Shown: positions 17,892 through 27,087 of the stretch, piece by piece
Layout of the letters: each line of letters starts with the position of its first letter
Position numbering within the stretch: position 1 is the first letter of the stretch
DNA from: 630D-37 sp037478835
GTDB taxonomy: Bacteria > Chloroflexota > Anaerolineae > Anaerolineales > Villigracilaceae
Length of the DNA stretch: 64,000 nt
Direction of reading: 5' to 3'
Assembly (NCBI GenBank): GCA_037478835.1
Contig: JBBFLV010000006.1
Span: 117,469 to 181,468, forward strand
The notes under the pieces: model-generated
The model's input: the letters and a program-made list of their open reading frames with translations, nothing else
The model's database searches: none
What the model was told of the DNA's origin: nothing
Made by a program: the position numbers and the translations under genes

Positions 17892-19223
17892 ATGCAGTCA
17901 TTCTTCCCTCGCCCTAGTGAAAGAGCACTCGCATTGACATTAGGCTTTATCCTTTTTGTCAACTATCTGGCCATGGGGGTTACCAAAGTTGTAGCGGTAA
18001 GCGGTTTTCTCGGTCAGGTCAGAGATCATTACATTCTGTTAGTCTGGATCGTTGACATGATCTTGTTAATCATAGCCAGCGGCGCCCAGTCCTATTTTAT
18101 TGATCGAATTAATAGAGTTAGACTACTCAAGATCGTCCTTGTGGCCTTTAGCCTTCTATATTTACTGTTGGGATTAACCTTCCTTTGGAAGGCATTTCCC
18201 CTGACCTTGAGCTACACTTTGATTTACCTGCTCAACGATCAACAGTGGCGTTTCTTCCCCGTACTATTCTGGATTTTGGCAAACGACGTTTATCCTCCCG
18301 CCCAAGGAAAGCGTCTGATCCCTTTCATAGGTAATTTTGCCTTTTTAGGGACCTTGACCGGCCTTGGCATTGCCACATTGGATGCCTATATCCATGTGGG
18401 AGCCATGAGGTTGCTACTATTGAATGCATCCTTCTTCTTTCTCGCTTTCCTATTCGCCCGAAAAAGGTTGGACGCCCTCAACATCCCTACCTCGGCATCC
18501 AAAACTCCAACCCTTGCAGAGACTTTCAAAGATAGCCTGGAATTCATCCGTACCGTCCCCACGTTCGGTTATCTCACATTAGGCATGTTATTTACGGGCA
18601 TCATTATGAGCATTTTGCTTTATGAAAGCATTTACAGTGCCCGGAGTACGTTGGGAGGAGATTTTCAAGCCTTTTATGCTCAATACAATCTGGCAATCGT
18701 GCTCGCTTCGCTGGGCATGCAATTTTTCTCCGTGCGCCTTGTGGAACGCATGGAGACGCGAAAAGGATTTCTGATCCAACCGGTCACGATGATAGCAGGG
18801 GTTGCGCTCTCATTGTTCTTTCCACACTTCCTAGCAATCGCCCTGGGTCATGGAATTGCCCGTGTCACTTACGAGACCGTGGACTTATCCTTTCGCAAAG
18901 CAGTTCAATCGATTGTCCCTAACGAAAAGCGCGGTCGCGTGAGCATGTTTATCGATAGCTACCTTCCCTCGTTGGGCACGATCGTAGGTAGTGTGATTGC
19001 TTTTGTCATTATCACGATCGGGCTAGAAATCGGCTGGGAGAGACTCCTTGCATCCAGAATTTATCTGGGCTTTGCCATGCTAATAGGCTTTGGAGGACTA
19101 TGGACAGGACTAAAAGTCTATCGCTCTTATGCTGACAGCTTACTGAACTGGAAATTGAAAAGGCGATCACGAGCCGCCGATCTTTTATCCGACATCGATT
19201 TTTCAGAAAGGACTAAAGAATGA
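17892..19223 (+). CDS. Twelve-span membrane transporter, MFS / nucleotide-translocase-like
   Basis: A 443-aa membrane protein with about 12 hydrophobic segments and a basic C-terminal tail (KLKRRSRAADLL). Loops such as WILANDVYPPAQGKRLIPFIGNF and the general layout recall the ATP/ADP-translocase (NTT/Tlc)-like branch related to MFS that is often found near signalling proteins in free-living bacteria, but I cannot confirm transport residues. It follows the winged-helix gene after 119 bp and overlaps the GNAT gene by 4 bp (ATGA). The substrate and the link to the ParA module are unknown. Confidence 0.7.
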   Translation: MQSFFPRPSERALALTLGFILFVNYLAMGVTKVVAVSGFLGQVRDHYILLVWIVDMILLIIASGAQSYFIDRINRVRLLKIVLVAFSLLYLLLGLTFLWKAFPLTLSYTLIYLLNDQQWRFFPVLFWILANDVYPPAQGKRLIPFIGNFAFLGTLTGLGIATLDAYIHVGAMRLLLLNASFFFLAFLFARKRLDALNIPTSASKTPTLAETFKDSLEFIRTVPTFGYLTLGMLFTGIIMSILLYESIYSARSTLGGDFQAFYAQYNLAIVLASLGMQFFSVRLVERMETRKGFLIQPVTMIAGVALSLFFPHFLAIALGHGIARVTYETVDLSFRKAVQSIVPNEKRGRVSMFIDSYLPSLGTIVGSVIAFVIITIGLEIGWERLLASRIYLGFAMLIGFGGLWTGLKVYRSYADSLLNWKLKRRSRAADLLSDIDFSERTKE

Positions 19224-19918
19224 GCGCAGAAAGGATTTTACAAGCAGGTCCTGTGTGCATCTATGAGATATTGGACTCCGGGGAAGATCGGCGCATCGAC
19301 GCTCTGCTCGACCTTTATGCGACTCTGTTCCCAAAGTATATCCATTATGTTCCTCGTTTACGCTCCAGGGCACAATATCCTGTCAATCATCGGCCTGGGC
19401 AATTTGTGCACTACTGGCTGGTTGAAGTAGACGGAGTGCCGGCTGGTTTTCGCATTTTCAGGTATCTCGAATCCCGAAGGTGTGGGCTAGCACATGCTTT
19501 GGGGATTCTGCCCGTTTTTCGGAACGTTCGCATCCACGAGCAACGCCTTTCCGAATTCGTAATATATCAGTGTCTATTTCAGATACTTCGAGACGCGACA
19601 AGCAATCATCTCGAATGCCTGGGAATGGTAAACGAAGTAGAATCCGAAAGGCTGATGACGCATTACGAGCAAATGGGCATCCGACGTTTGCCGATAGCAT
19701 ACTTTGAACCTATTTTCCACCCTACAGGCATTGAGTTTGAATCAAGGATACTCGGATTCTTGCCGGCACCAGGAATCGATCTCAACACCTTGGATGCAGA
19801 AATGCTCATCAATTTTGCATTGGCTTTCCTAGTAGACCATTACGGATTATCCATCGATCATCCCATCGTGCAACAAGTCATACATTCTGTTCAAGGACAA
19901 CACATATGGATCAAATAA
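19220..19918 (+). CDS. GNAT-like acetyltransferase
   Basis: A 232-aa protein. The central part (VHYWLVEVDGVPAGFRIFRY, then LGILPVFRNVRIHEQRL...) has the strand order and the turn of a GNAT acetyl-CoA-binding fold, and the later LMTHYEQMGIRRLP matches the GNAT C-terminal motif (xxYExxGF). The substrate is unknown. It is coupled to the transporter by an ATGA overlap and overlaps the next sensor gene by 13 bp, so it belongs to the cluster A operon. Confidence 0.65.
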   Translation: MSAERILQAGPVCIYEILDSGEDRRIDALLDLYATLFPKYIHYVPRLRSRAQYPVNHRPGQFVHYWLVEVDGVPAGFRIFRYLESRRCGLAHALGILPVFRNVRIHEQRLSEFVIYQCLFQILRDATSNHLECLGMVNEVESERLMTHYEQMGIRRLPIAYFEPIFHPTGIEFESRILGFLPAPGIDLNTLDAEMLINFALAFLVDHYGLSIDHPIVQQVIHSVQGQHIWIK

Positions 19919-20946
19919 CATCAAAACGCTACCTGAGCCTGCGAATCAAAATCTGGCTTGCATTCGTGCTCCTATTTACTCCCGTCTTCGTTGTGAGCTA
20001 TTACTGGTTTTACGAATACACTTCCGCGCGTCTGCTAAACAGCATTTCCACAGAACTGATCAACACGCTCAACGGCGCCATAAAAGGAATGGACGTCGCA
20101 AATTTCGTTCAGCTTTACGAAGAGGAGTCCGCCAAAAATCCAAATTGTCCTCCTCCCAAAGATGCACCATCCGAACAGAATGGATACTATCCAGAAGACA
20201 ACCCACGCTATTTGGCGCATGTAAATTGGTTACGTTCGGTACAACAGTTCCAACCGAACACACGGCTTTATACCTACATCAAGGGAACAGAACCGGGAGA
20301 AATTATTGCTATCGGTAGTACAGGGTATTTTCGGACACCGCGCGGGGGATTTCGTTTTTGCCAGCGCTATAAGTCAACATCCACCCGTATCTACGACGGA
20401 CTTTTTGGGCGAGTTGATGCCTGGAAACCCTACAAAGATAATTTTGGAGAATGGATCACCACATATATGCCCATTGTGGATGCGGATGGAAAAATTGTCG
20501 GCGCCATCGGTGCCGATATCGAGGCAGGATATTTACGTCAGGTGCAACGAGGCATTCTTGTCAGCGGAAGCCTTGCCTTCCTGCTCAGCTACGCGCTCAT
20601 TTTTTACTCGGTCTACTTGCTCTCCGGCGCTCTGACACACCGCATTCTATTGCTAAATCGTTTGGTAGAACAGGTGGGTGAAGGCCAATACGCCATAGAC
20701 TTTGCCCCCCTGGAGAAAGAAGGCACCTTCAGAGACGAAATTGATAATCTTTCGAGCATCTTCAAAGTTATGGTGGGGAAAGTATACGAACGAGAGCAAA
20801 AACTGCGCGAGCGTGTTCAAGAGCTGGAAATTGTGATCGACGAAACAAAACGCCAAAGCGAAGTCCAGGCCATTGTCGAAAGCGATTTCTTCCAGGAGTT
20901 ACAGAACAAAGCCCAAAGACTCCGCAAGCGGTACACAGAAGGTTAA
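19906..20946 (+). CDS. Membrane Cache/HAMP sensor without output domain, with conserved tail
   Basis: A 346-aa protein: a membrane span at about residues 13-33, an extracytoplasmic Cache (PDC-like) sensor at about 40-208 ending WITTYMPIVDADGKIVGAIG, a second span at about 214-236, HAMP, and a coiled coil. It has no kinase, cyclase, GGDEF or chemoreceptor domain. Instead it ends in about 40 residues (IDETKRQSEVQAIVESDFF, then LQNKAQRLRKR) that align without gaps to the C-termini of the proteins at 20947 and 28083. The N-terminus overlaps the GNAT gene, and the stop is followed at once by the next sensor. Confidence 0.8.
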   Translation: MDQITSKRYLSLRIKIWLAFVLLFTPVFVVSYYWFYEYTSARLLNSISTELINTLNGAIKGMDVANFVQLYEEESAKNPNCPPPKDAPSEQNGYYPEDNPRYLAHVNWLRSVQQFQPNTRLYTYIKGTEPGEIIAIGSTGYFRTPRGGFRFCQRYKSTSTRIYDGLFGRVDAWKPYKDNFGEWITTYMPIVDADGKIVGAIGADIEAGYLRQVQRGILVSGSLAFLLSYALIFYSVYLLSGALTHRILLLNRLVEQVGEGQYAIDFAPLEKEGTFRDEIDNLSSIFKVMVGKVYEREQKLRERVQELEIVIDETKRQSEVQAIVESDFFQELQNKAQRLRKRYTEG

Positions 20947-22794
20947 GTGACATACCGAACCCGTTCTCTAATGGCGATCACCTTTTTGCTCGCGGGAGCC
21001 ATTCTCCTGCTGAGCGGCGTCTTGACCTGGGCCTCTTATCAAGCCATCTTGCGTCAACAACAAGCAGATGCTCAATTGTTGGCACGCTTGCTGGCACGCA
21101 CTGTGGCGATTGTGGCTCAATTTCCTCAGGAAATGGAATCTGCCATCGGAGAACAAATGGTAGTCGAAGCAACCCTTGCAGCCCATCTCGTAGCCATCGC
21201 CGAACAGGCCGGCTTACCTCCTGAAGAGATTAATCAACACCTGAAGGACATTGTCCTTCACACGACTCTTAGTGAATTTTGGATCACCGATGAAAAAGGG
21301 CATAGTTACCTGCGAAACATTGAGGAGATAGACTTTACTTTTAACCCAGATCCGGCCATTCAACCCCAAGCCTCTGCTTTTTGGCCCCTGCTTACCGGAG
21401 AGAAAACGGTCGTTATCCAGGAAGCGCGCGTCCGGGAGGTAGATTCAGAGGTCTTCAAATATGTAGGGGTTGCCGGAATTGATAAACCACGCATCGTCCA
21501 AGTGGGTTATAACGCCACCATTCTCTCACGTTTGCGCTCTCGTGTCGGGCTCGAACGTTTGATCCGCGAATTGGTGCAAGGTGGAGACATCACCGCCATC
21601 CGCTTGTTTGAAAATCAGATACAAACTTTTATCTATAGCGCACTCCCTGAAGCCGACAACACAACTATTAGCCCGCGCGAATTTCAGGCAATTCAGGAGA
21701 CCTTAGAGGGCAAAACCTCCGTTTTCATCGAAGAGAACAGGTTAAAGACCATCGCTCCTGTGATCGATGAAAATACAGGAACATTTCTCGGTAGCGTCAT
21801 CGTGTATTTTCCGATAGAAGAGCTAGAACGCGCCGTCCGTCAACAAATTCTGCAAGCCCTCATCCTTTCACTAATTGTCTTGCTAGCAGGGGGAATTACC
21901 TCGGTATGGATGTCCTCCCTCGTCATCCACCCCTTGCAGGCGGTAATGAGTGCCGCCCATCAGGTCGAAAAAGGAAATTATTCGAGCCTGACTCTTGAGC
22001 AATTTTTCAAGCGTTCCGATGAAGTGGGAGAACTAGCACGGATCTTCAACAAAATGGCCCAACATGTCGCCGCCCGCGAGCAACAATTTCACCTGATGCA
22101 GAAAGTAATCCCGATAGGCGTTTCTCTTTCTGCAGAGAAAGACTTCAATCGGCTTTTAGAAACGCTTGTCATCGAAGCACAGGAACTCACTCACGCTGAA
22201 GGGGGTACATTGTACCTCCTTAGAAATGAAAGCGCTCTAGAATTTGTGATCATGCGTAACGAAGCATTGGGGATTCATCTTGGAGGCACCAGCGAAAAGA
22301 AGATAGAAATTCCGCCCATCCCTCTGTATACCCCATCCGGAATTCCCGATCACAGTCATCTGATTGCATGCGCTATCTTCAAGCGCATTCGGATTAACCT
22401 GCCGGATGCTTACCTTGCTTCTGAGTTCGATCTTTCCAGCGTACGACGCTTTGACGAAGAACATGGTTATCGAACCGTCTCTATCCTTACCATCCCTCTA
22501 CCCGGCAGCGAAAGGGATTTCGTCGGCGTGCTCCAATTGGTCAATGCCCGCGACAGGCAAAGTGGAAAAATCACTTCTTTCACAATTGATGATGCATTGG
22601 AAACCTTGATTCTGTTGGCATCCGCGGCAGTGGATGGCTTTCTGCGACAAGAGATGATGCGTCAGGAAATTGCGCGCCTACGAATTGAAATTGACGAAGC
22701 AAAACGTACCCGTCAAGTCGCCGAAATCGTGGAAACCGATTATTTTCGCCTCTTGCAACAAAAAGCCAAAGCCCTCCGTGAAAAACACAAGTAG
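20947..22794 (+). CDS. Membrane Cache/HAMP/GAF sensor with the same conserved tail
   Basis: A 615-aa protein starting with GTG directly after the TAA of the previous gene. Order: membrane span (about residues 9-30), a long extracytoplasmic sensor region to about 295, second span (about 300-320), HAMP (about 322-375), GAF (about 390-560), a short coiled coil, and the tail IDEAKRTRQVAEIVETDYF followed by LQQKAKALREK. Again there is no catalytic output domain. Pairing with the preceding Cache sensor suggests the two may work together or bind the same partner. The GAF may read a cytoplasmic ligand; no cofactor residues are obvious. Confidence 0.8.
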   Translation: MTYRTRSLMAITFLLAGAILLLSGVLTWASYQAILRQQQADAQLLARLLARTVAIVAQFPQEMESAIGEQMVVEATLAAHLVAIAEQAGLPPEEINQHLKDIVLHTTLSEFWITDEKGHSYLRNIEEIDFTFNPDPAIQPQASAFWPLLTGEKTVVIQEARVREVDSEVFKYVGVAGIDKPRIVQVGYNATILSRLRSRVGLERLIRELVQGGDITAIRLFENQIQTFIYSALPEADNTTISPREFQAIQETLEGKTSVFIEENRLKTIAPVIDENTGTFLGSVIVYFPIEELERAVRQQILQALILSLIVLLAGGITSVWMSSLVIHPLQAVMSAAHQVEKGNYSSLTLEQFFKRSDEVGELARIFNKMAQHVAAREQQFHLMQKVIPIGVSLSAEKDFNRLLETLVIEAQELTHAEGGTLYLLRNESALEFVIMRNEALGIHLGGTSEKKIEIPPIPLYTPSGIPDHSHLIACAIFKRIRINLPDAYLASEFDLSSVRRFDEEHGYRTVSILTIPLPGSERDFVGVLQLVNARDRQSGKITSFTIDDALETLILLASAAVDGFLRQEMMRQEIARLRIEIDEAKRTRQVAEIVETDYFRLLQQKAKALREKHK

Positions 22795-23040
22795 ATGATC
22801 GATGCGGATAAGCATCTGTGGGAAAGAATTTCTCCAAAAATTATGGCCTCTTTTTATGCCTGTTTTAGACACAGTGGGGGAACCTAGATATAGCATTCGG
22901 CTCAGATAAACAAACACACGTTGAGGCCTGGGTTAAGTTACAAGATAGTATCATTCTGTCTGGAAGATGTCCATAAAGCATCCGGCAAGCGACTTTAAGC
23001 AAAAAGCTCGCATTTCAATTTACGCATAAAGAGGTACATC

Positions 23041-24165
23041 ATGTTACAAATTCCAAACTGGCTACCAATACTGGGTTTTGTTCTCCTTGTGGCTTGTTCT
23101 CCACTCTATCCCTCATTAACCCAGCTTCCCCCTAAAACCGAACTGCCTCAGACAGCAACGTCTTCTCCATCGCCTACCCCCCTGGGAAGTGCCGGGATGC
23201 TTCTGGGAGCAGCGGGCGCCAACATTCCCCCGGCCAACGGCAGGATTGCTTTTCTTTCCGGAGAAGACAAAGAAGTCCATCTGAGTATTCTAAACGTAGC
23301 TCAAGGGGATACGTTCATCCTGGAAAACCCTCCCTCAGCCATTGTGTCTCCTCGTTGGTCTCCGGATGGAAAATATATAGCCTTCACAGGCCTGACGCAA
23401 AACAATACAGATATCTATGTGTTGGATGTGTCTGCTCAGACGCTCTTGCGAGTAACCGATCACCCTGCAAAAGATAGTACACCTTTCTGGTCCCCGGATG
23501 GACGCTTCCTTGCGTTCGAATCTTTCCGCAAAGGGAATTGGGATATTTACCTCTATCAGTTGGAAACCCAGGAAACAATCTCTCTGACAGAAGACCCGGC
23601 CGGTGATACGGCTCCTGTATGGTCACCAGATGGAGATTGGATTGCCTTCACTTCCAACCGCACGGGAAATGCCGGACTCTACCTGATACGTCCTGATGGA
23701 ACAGAATTACGCCAGCTTGCCGCCGACATCTCAGTTCCCATCACCGATCCCATATGGTCGCCAGATGGAAGCACCCTTGCTTTTCGTCTTTGGGAAAATA
23801 ACGCCGTTGTGCAAATCTGTACATTCTTGCTGGCCGGCGAAGAAACACGTTGTTTGACCCAAAGCGATCGCAAAAACGGCATCCCTGCTTGGTCCCCTGA
23901 TGGCAAAACCCTGGCATTTCGCTTCGAAAAAGGGGAAAAGAACGGTCTGGCCTTCTTGGATGTAGATAAAGGGAAAACGCAAGTTTTTAACATTCCTAAA
24001 CAAATCATCGGCGATCCGATGTGGTCTCCCGATGGTTGGCGATTGGTCTTTCAGGTAAACGACGGGCAAAATTCAGATTTATGGATGCTACTCCCTACCA
24101 CAGGGGAAACCCTCCCCCTAACATCCTCACCCGGTTATGAGGGACAGCCGGCCTGGGGACCTTAG
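23041..24165 (+). CDS. TolB-like beta-propeller lipoprotein
   Basis: A 374-aa exported lipoprotein. The signal peptide ends in the lipobox LVAC (Cys20 or so), followed by a Pro/Thr/Ser linker and about seven propeller blades with PxWSPDGxxIAF motifs (PD40/WD40-like). It would be anchored to the outer face of the membrane and bind proteins or glycans. It is 246 bp below the cluster A sensors on the same strand and could be their extracytoplasmic partner or a separate gene. Its propeller resembles that of the lipoprotein at 29979-31721. Confidence 0.8.
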   Translation: MLQIPNWLPILGFVLLVACSPLYPSLTQLPPKTELPQTATSSPSPTPLGSAGMLLGAAGANIPPANGRIAFLSGEDKEVHLSILNVAQGDTFILENPPSAIVSPRWSPDGKYIAFTGLTQNNTDIYVLDVSAQTLLRVTDHPAKDSTPFWSPDGRFLAFESFRKGNWDIYLYQLETQETISLTEDPAGDTAPVWSPDGDWIAFTSNRTGNAGLYLIRPDGTELRQLAADISVPITDPIWSPDGSTLAFRLWENNAVVQICTFLLAGEETRCLTQSDRKNGIPAWSPDGKTLAFRFEKGEKNGLAFLDVDKGKTQVFNIPKQIIGDPMWSPDGWRLVFQVNDGQNSDLWMLLPTTGETLPLTSSPGYEGQPAWGP

Positions 24166-24186
24166 TTTAGTAAATGAAAGCAAGAG

Positions 24187-24212
24187 AGGGGAAGGAATTA
24201 CATCCTTCCCCT
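24187..24212. terminator. 10-bp-stem hairpin between convergent genes
   Basis: AGGGGAAGGA and TCCTTCCCCT form a perfect stem around a 6-base loop, 21 bases after the TolB-like gene. The T-run that follows is weak, so it may be a bidirectional or factor-assisted terminator. Confidence 0.55.
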
Positions 24213-24365
24213 TACAAGACTTTGCTACCTCGCTTGAGCTTGAACCGACCTTACAGAAATCGGGCACCCACAGGACAGCCCATGAAATGCACGGAGAACC
24301 GTTTTGCCCGATGCGACGCGAATCTCGACAGTGAGTATCCCGGTAAATTTGGGTATTCTGTTCCG

Positions 24366-25118
24366 TCACTTGAGTGAAATAACAAGATCTTCAGACGGAA
24401 CTGCACCCCAGTAATTTGCATTCGGCGCAAGGATAAGGGATTCGGCATTCCATTGCTTTACATAGTAAGGACCTGTTCCGGCTACGTTTCCTTGTTTGCC
24501 AAAGTTAGGCCTCTGGAGTGCCGCTGGACTGGCGATCGCAAAGCTCAGATCGGTTAGATTGAAGAGGAATTTATTGTCCGGCGTATTCAGGTGGAATAAG
24601 ACTGTGTTTTGGTTCACCTTTTCTACACCATCCAGGATAGATAACGGTCTTCCATCAGCGCCTCGTTCTCCTTGAAAGCCTCCAAAGTAGGTCTTCCATG
24701 CGACGAATTCACCTCCAGTGTGTAAAGGAGAGTGGGGGTTAAACCACCGATCAAAATTCGCCAGCACAGCATCAGCATTGAAAGCAGTGCCATCGTGAAA
24801 GGTGACATCGGAACGCAGATTGAAAGTATAGTGGAGTCCATCCTCTGAAACACTCCAGGATACCGCCAAAGCAGGCACAATCTCGCCATTTTGATATCCT
24901 ACCAGCGTCTCGTAAAGGAAAGCATTGATCTTTTGAGAATCTGCATCCATGGCCAGCGCCGGGTCAAGGAAAAGGGCACTTGTTACCTGTAAAGCAGCCG
25001 CCGGTGTTGCCTGTGGTGAGCTTATCACCTGTGATGGCATAACGGATCGCCCCTGGCAACTAACCAGGAAGAAGGTTAGTACCGGGATGACAAAAAGCAA
25101 CGCGAATGTTTTTTTCAT
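24366..25118 (-). CDS. Truncated family-5 (oligopeptide-type) substrate-binding lipoprotein
   Basis: It has a signal peptide with lipobox FLVSC, then the N-terminal lobe of an SBP_bac_5 protein (YETLVGYQNGEIVPALAVSW, SEDGLHYTFNLR, GTGPYYVKQW, NANYWGAVP). The family is usually about 500-550 aa. This product stops after 250 residues at a TGA just after the NYWG motif. The sequence beyond the stop has no resemblance to the missing lobe, so the 3' half was lost rather than just interrupted. No permease or ATPase genes are adjacent. It is probably a decayed gene or a remodelled binding lipoprotein. Confidence 0.65.
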   Translation of the reverse strand: MKKTFALLFVIPVLTFFLVSCQGRSVMPSQVISSPQATPAAALQVTSALFLDPALAMDADSQKINAFLYETLVGYQNGEIVPALAVSWSVSEDGLHYTFNLRSDVTFHDGTAFNADAVLANFDRWFNPHSPLHTGGEFVAWKTYFGGFQGERGADGRPLSILDGVEKVNQNTVLFHLNTPDNKFLFNLTDLSFAIASPAALQRPNFGKQGNVAGTGPYYVKQWNAESLILAPNANYWGAVPSEDLVISLK

Positions 25119-25163
25119 TTTTTTGTTTCTCCTTTCTTTGAAATAAAATGAATAGGGTCATGT

Positions 25164-25169
25164 TATAAT
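25164..25169 (+). promoter_or_regulatory. Consensus -10 box (TATAAT) placing the start site at the cyclase ATG
   Basis: A perfect TATAAT ends 6 bases before the ATG at 25176, and no Shine-Dalgarno lies between. The -35 region is poor (TTGAAA at 25138-25143, 20 bp away). If used, the mRNA would be leaderless. Confidence 0.55.
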
Positions 25170-25175
25170 CTTTAC

Positions 25176-26699
25176 ATGGTTTCTTCTCCTCTCCAAGAAG
25201 TTGAACCGAGGTTACGCCGATTCCTGCCTGCTCAGCTATATGCTCTTTCATGGTTAGATCCCTCACCAACCATGCTAGAGCAAATATTTTCTCATTTACG
25301 AACGCTACAACGCATCTTACACGATTATGTCCCCAAGCACTTAATCGAGAATCCACCGCGACCGGGGGAAATCCGATATAAGTGGCAACAAGGAACGCTA
25401 ATGTTCACCGATTTAGCCGGCTTTACTCGTCTGCTCGAAGCGAATGCCACCTTGGGAAGCGCCGGAGCCGTATCGCTGCTTAATATCCTCAACGATTATT
25501 TTTCCAGGATGTTAGAGATCATCAGCAAATCCGGCGGAGAGCTGATGGAATTTACCGGAGACGCGCTGTTCGTTTTCTTTCCCGAAGATCAACGTGGCAA
25601 CGACACCAAAAAAGCTATAAGAGCCGGCTTGCGTATGCAACGGGCAATGCAAGAGTTTGCTCACATCGAAACACCTGTGGGAATCCTTAGTCTACAAATG
25701 CGCGTCGGCATCCATAAAGGGACCTTCCTTGTGGCCGACATTGGTACTCCTCGCCGAATGGAGCACGTGCTGCTTGGTAAAGCGGTGCAGGATGCGAAGC
25801 TGGCAGAGAGCAACGGTTTCAACGGACGGGTATGCCTTTCGGAAGCAGCTTATCGCCATGTAGAAAAGGAATTCGAGTTTGAAAGCGGCCGAACGGGTTA
25901 TTATCTGGTAGTGGATAATCTCTCAGAGACCGATCTAGGCGAATATGAAATTGTGATGCCTCGTCGTATGGCCAACCCGGTGCTATTTGAGCGCAGTACG
26001 ATGGGGCTCATGATAGAAATCCAAAACCTTCTTCAAACATTAGAACCGCTGGCCGCTTTTTTGCCTTCCGCGGTCTTGGATCTGCTGGTAGAAAATGCGG
26101 CCCAACGTCAACTGGTGCCGGATTTCCCGGAACCGGTCATCCTATTTGTCAACTTCATCGGCCTGCCGGAATTGGTGGATATTGCCTTACCGGGAGAAGA
26201 AACCAAGATTATCCATAGTTTTTCGCGAGCCTTCGCCTTGATCAACGCCGCTGTCGAAGCGAACGGGGGCATGCTCAAGAAAATTACCTATCACCTCTCC
26301 GGCTCGGACATTGTGATCTACTTCGGCGTCCCCACGGCCCACACCGACGATGCTTTACGAGCGGCACGAGCGGCACTGGAAATTCGCCGCATCATCGGCC
26401 AGCTAAAAGCGCCCACTGTGGGTGGCCGAGAGGTTGAAGTGTATTGCCAGATCGGCATCTCGCGAGGCTCTGCCTTCGTCGCCGAGATCGGTGAACCGCG
26501 CGGCAGAAGAGAATTCAACGTACTCGGTGACACGGTGAACACTACTGCCCGAATCATGAACCACGCGGGACGCAACCAGATTTTGATCAACGAAAGATTG
26601 GCACAGGAGATATCCTCGCAGTTCCACATCCAGGATGCTGGCCTCTTTTCCGCAAAAGGAAAGGAAAGACCTCTCCACATCTACGAACTCACAGGATAA
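25176..26699 (+). CDS. Tandem class III nucleotidyl cyclase (two fused cyclase domains with complementary sites)
   Basis: A 507-aa soluble protein with two class III cyclase homology domains (about 70-262 and 318-505). Domain 1 keeps both metal-binding aspartates (Asp79 in FTDLAGF, Asp129 in FTGDALF) but lacks the transition-state Asn/Arg (Gln205 and Leu209 instead). Domain 2 is the reverse: Asn326 and Ser377 replace the metal aspartates, while Asn455 and Arg459 of GDTVNTTAR are kept. Together they could form one complete active site, as in the C1/C2 pair of mammalian adenylyl cyclases. The purine-contact positions of domain 2 look like Lys369 and Asn448, nearer adenylate than guanylate type. 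It converges on the operon containing a cNMP-binding protein, its likely reader. Confidence 0.85.
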   Translation: MVSSPLQEVEPRLRRFLPAQLYALSWLDPSPTMLEQIFSHLRTLQRILHDYVPKHLIENPPRPGEIRYKWQQGTLMFTDLAGFTRLLEANATLGSAGAVSLLNILNDYFSRMLEIISKSGGELMEFTGDALFVFFPEDQRGNDTKKAIRAGLRMQRAMQEFAHIETPVGILSLQMRVGIHKGTFLVADIGTPRRMEHVLLGKAVQDAKLAESNGFNGRVCLSEAAYRHVEKEFEFESGRTGYYLVVDNLSETDLGEYEIVMPRRMANPVLFERSTMGLMIEIQNLLQTLEPLAAFLPSAVLDLLVENAAQRQLVPDFPEPVILFVNFIGLPELVDIALPGEETKIIHSFSRAFALINAAVEANGGMLKKITYHLSGSDIVIYFGVPTAHTDDALRAARAALEIRRIIGQLKAPTVGGREVEVYCQIGISRGSAFVAEIGEPRGRREFNVLGDTVNTTARIMNHAGRNQILINERLAQEISSQFHIQDAGLFSAKGKERPLHIYELTG

Positions 26700-26719
26700 A
26701 TTTTTAACGTTCTGTCTCG

Positions 26720-27076
26720 CTATCGTTTGAGTTTCTCATCCAACACATTCCAAATCCCAGCACCGAGGCGACTTCCTGATTTCCGTCTCAGGTTAACCTT
26801 GTAAATCGCCTTTGCTTTCGTCCCAATCTGAAGCACCCATCCCTGATCAACCAGTGCTCCGAGCGCCTCCTCCAACGCTTCAGCCGATAGTCGCTCAGAT
26901 TCCGGAAAGCTCGATACGGCTTGCAACAGCTCGGAATAGCTCATGTGGACCTTGCGCAAGAGCAAACGCATAACTCGCCGCAGAGTGGGGGGAAGCTCGG
27001 CAATATCCAGCGCCGTAATCCCGTTTTCCCGCTGCTGTTTCTCTATCTCTTTCTGTAGTCGATCAAATACTCCCAT
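26720..27076 (-). CDS. Small winged-helix-like protein paired with the ParA-like ATPase (cluster B)
   Basis: A 118-aa soluble protein, last gene of the minus-strand operon, 11 bp below the zinc protein. An N-terminal amphipathic helix (MGVFDRLQKEIEKQQ) precedes a compact winged-helix-like domain (MSYSELLQ...LEEALGALVDQGWVLQI...AIYKVNL) and a basic tail RLGAGIWNVLDEKLKR. It shares layout and several conserved positions with the 110-aa protein of cluster A. The recurrence of this partner beside both ParA-like genes is the main functional clue. Confidence 0.75.
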   Translation of the reverse strand: MGVFDRLQKEIEKQQRENGITALDIAELPPTLRRVMRLLLRKVHMSYSELLQAVSSFPESERLSAEALEEALGALVDQGWVLQIGTKAKAIYKVNLRRKSGSRLGAGIWNVLDEKLKR

Positions 27077-27087
27077 AAGACCCTCTT

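Noticed and set aside
24127..24366. Selenocysteine readthrough of the TGA ending the short substrate-binding gene
   Set aside because: The sequence after the TGA does not resemble the missing lobe of the family.
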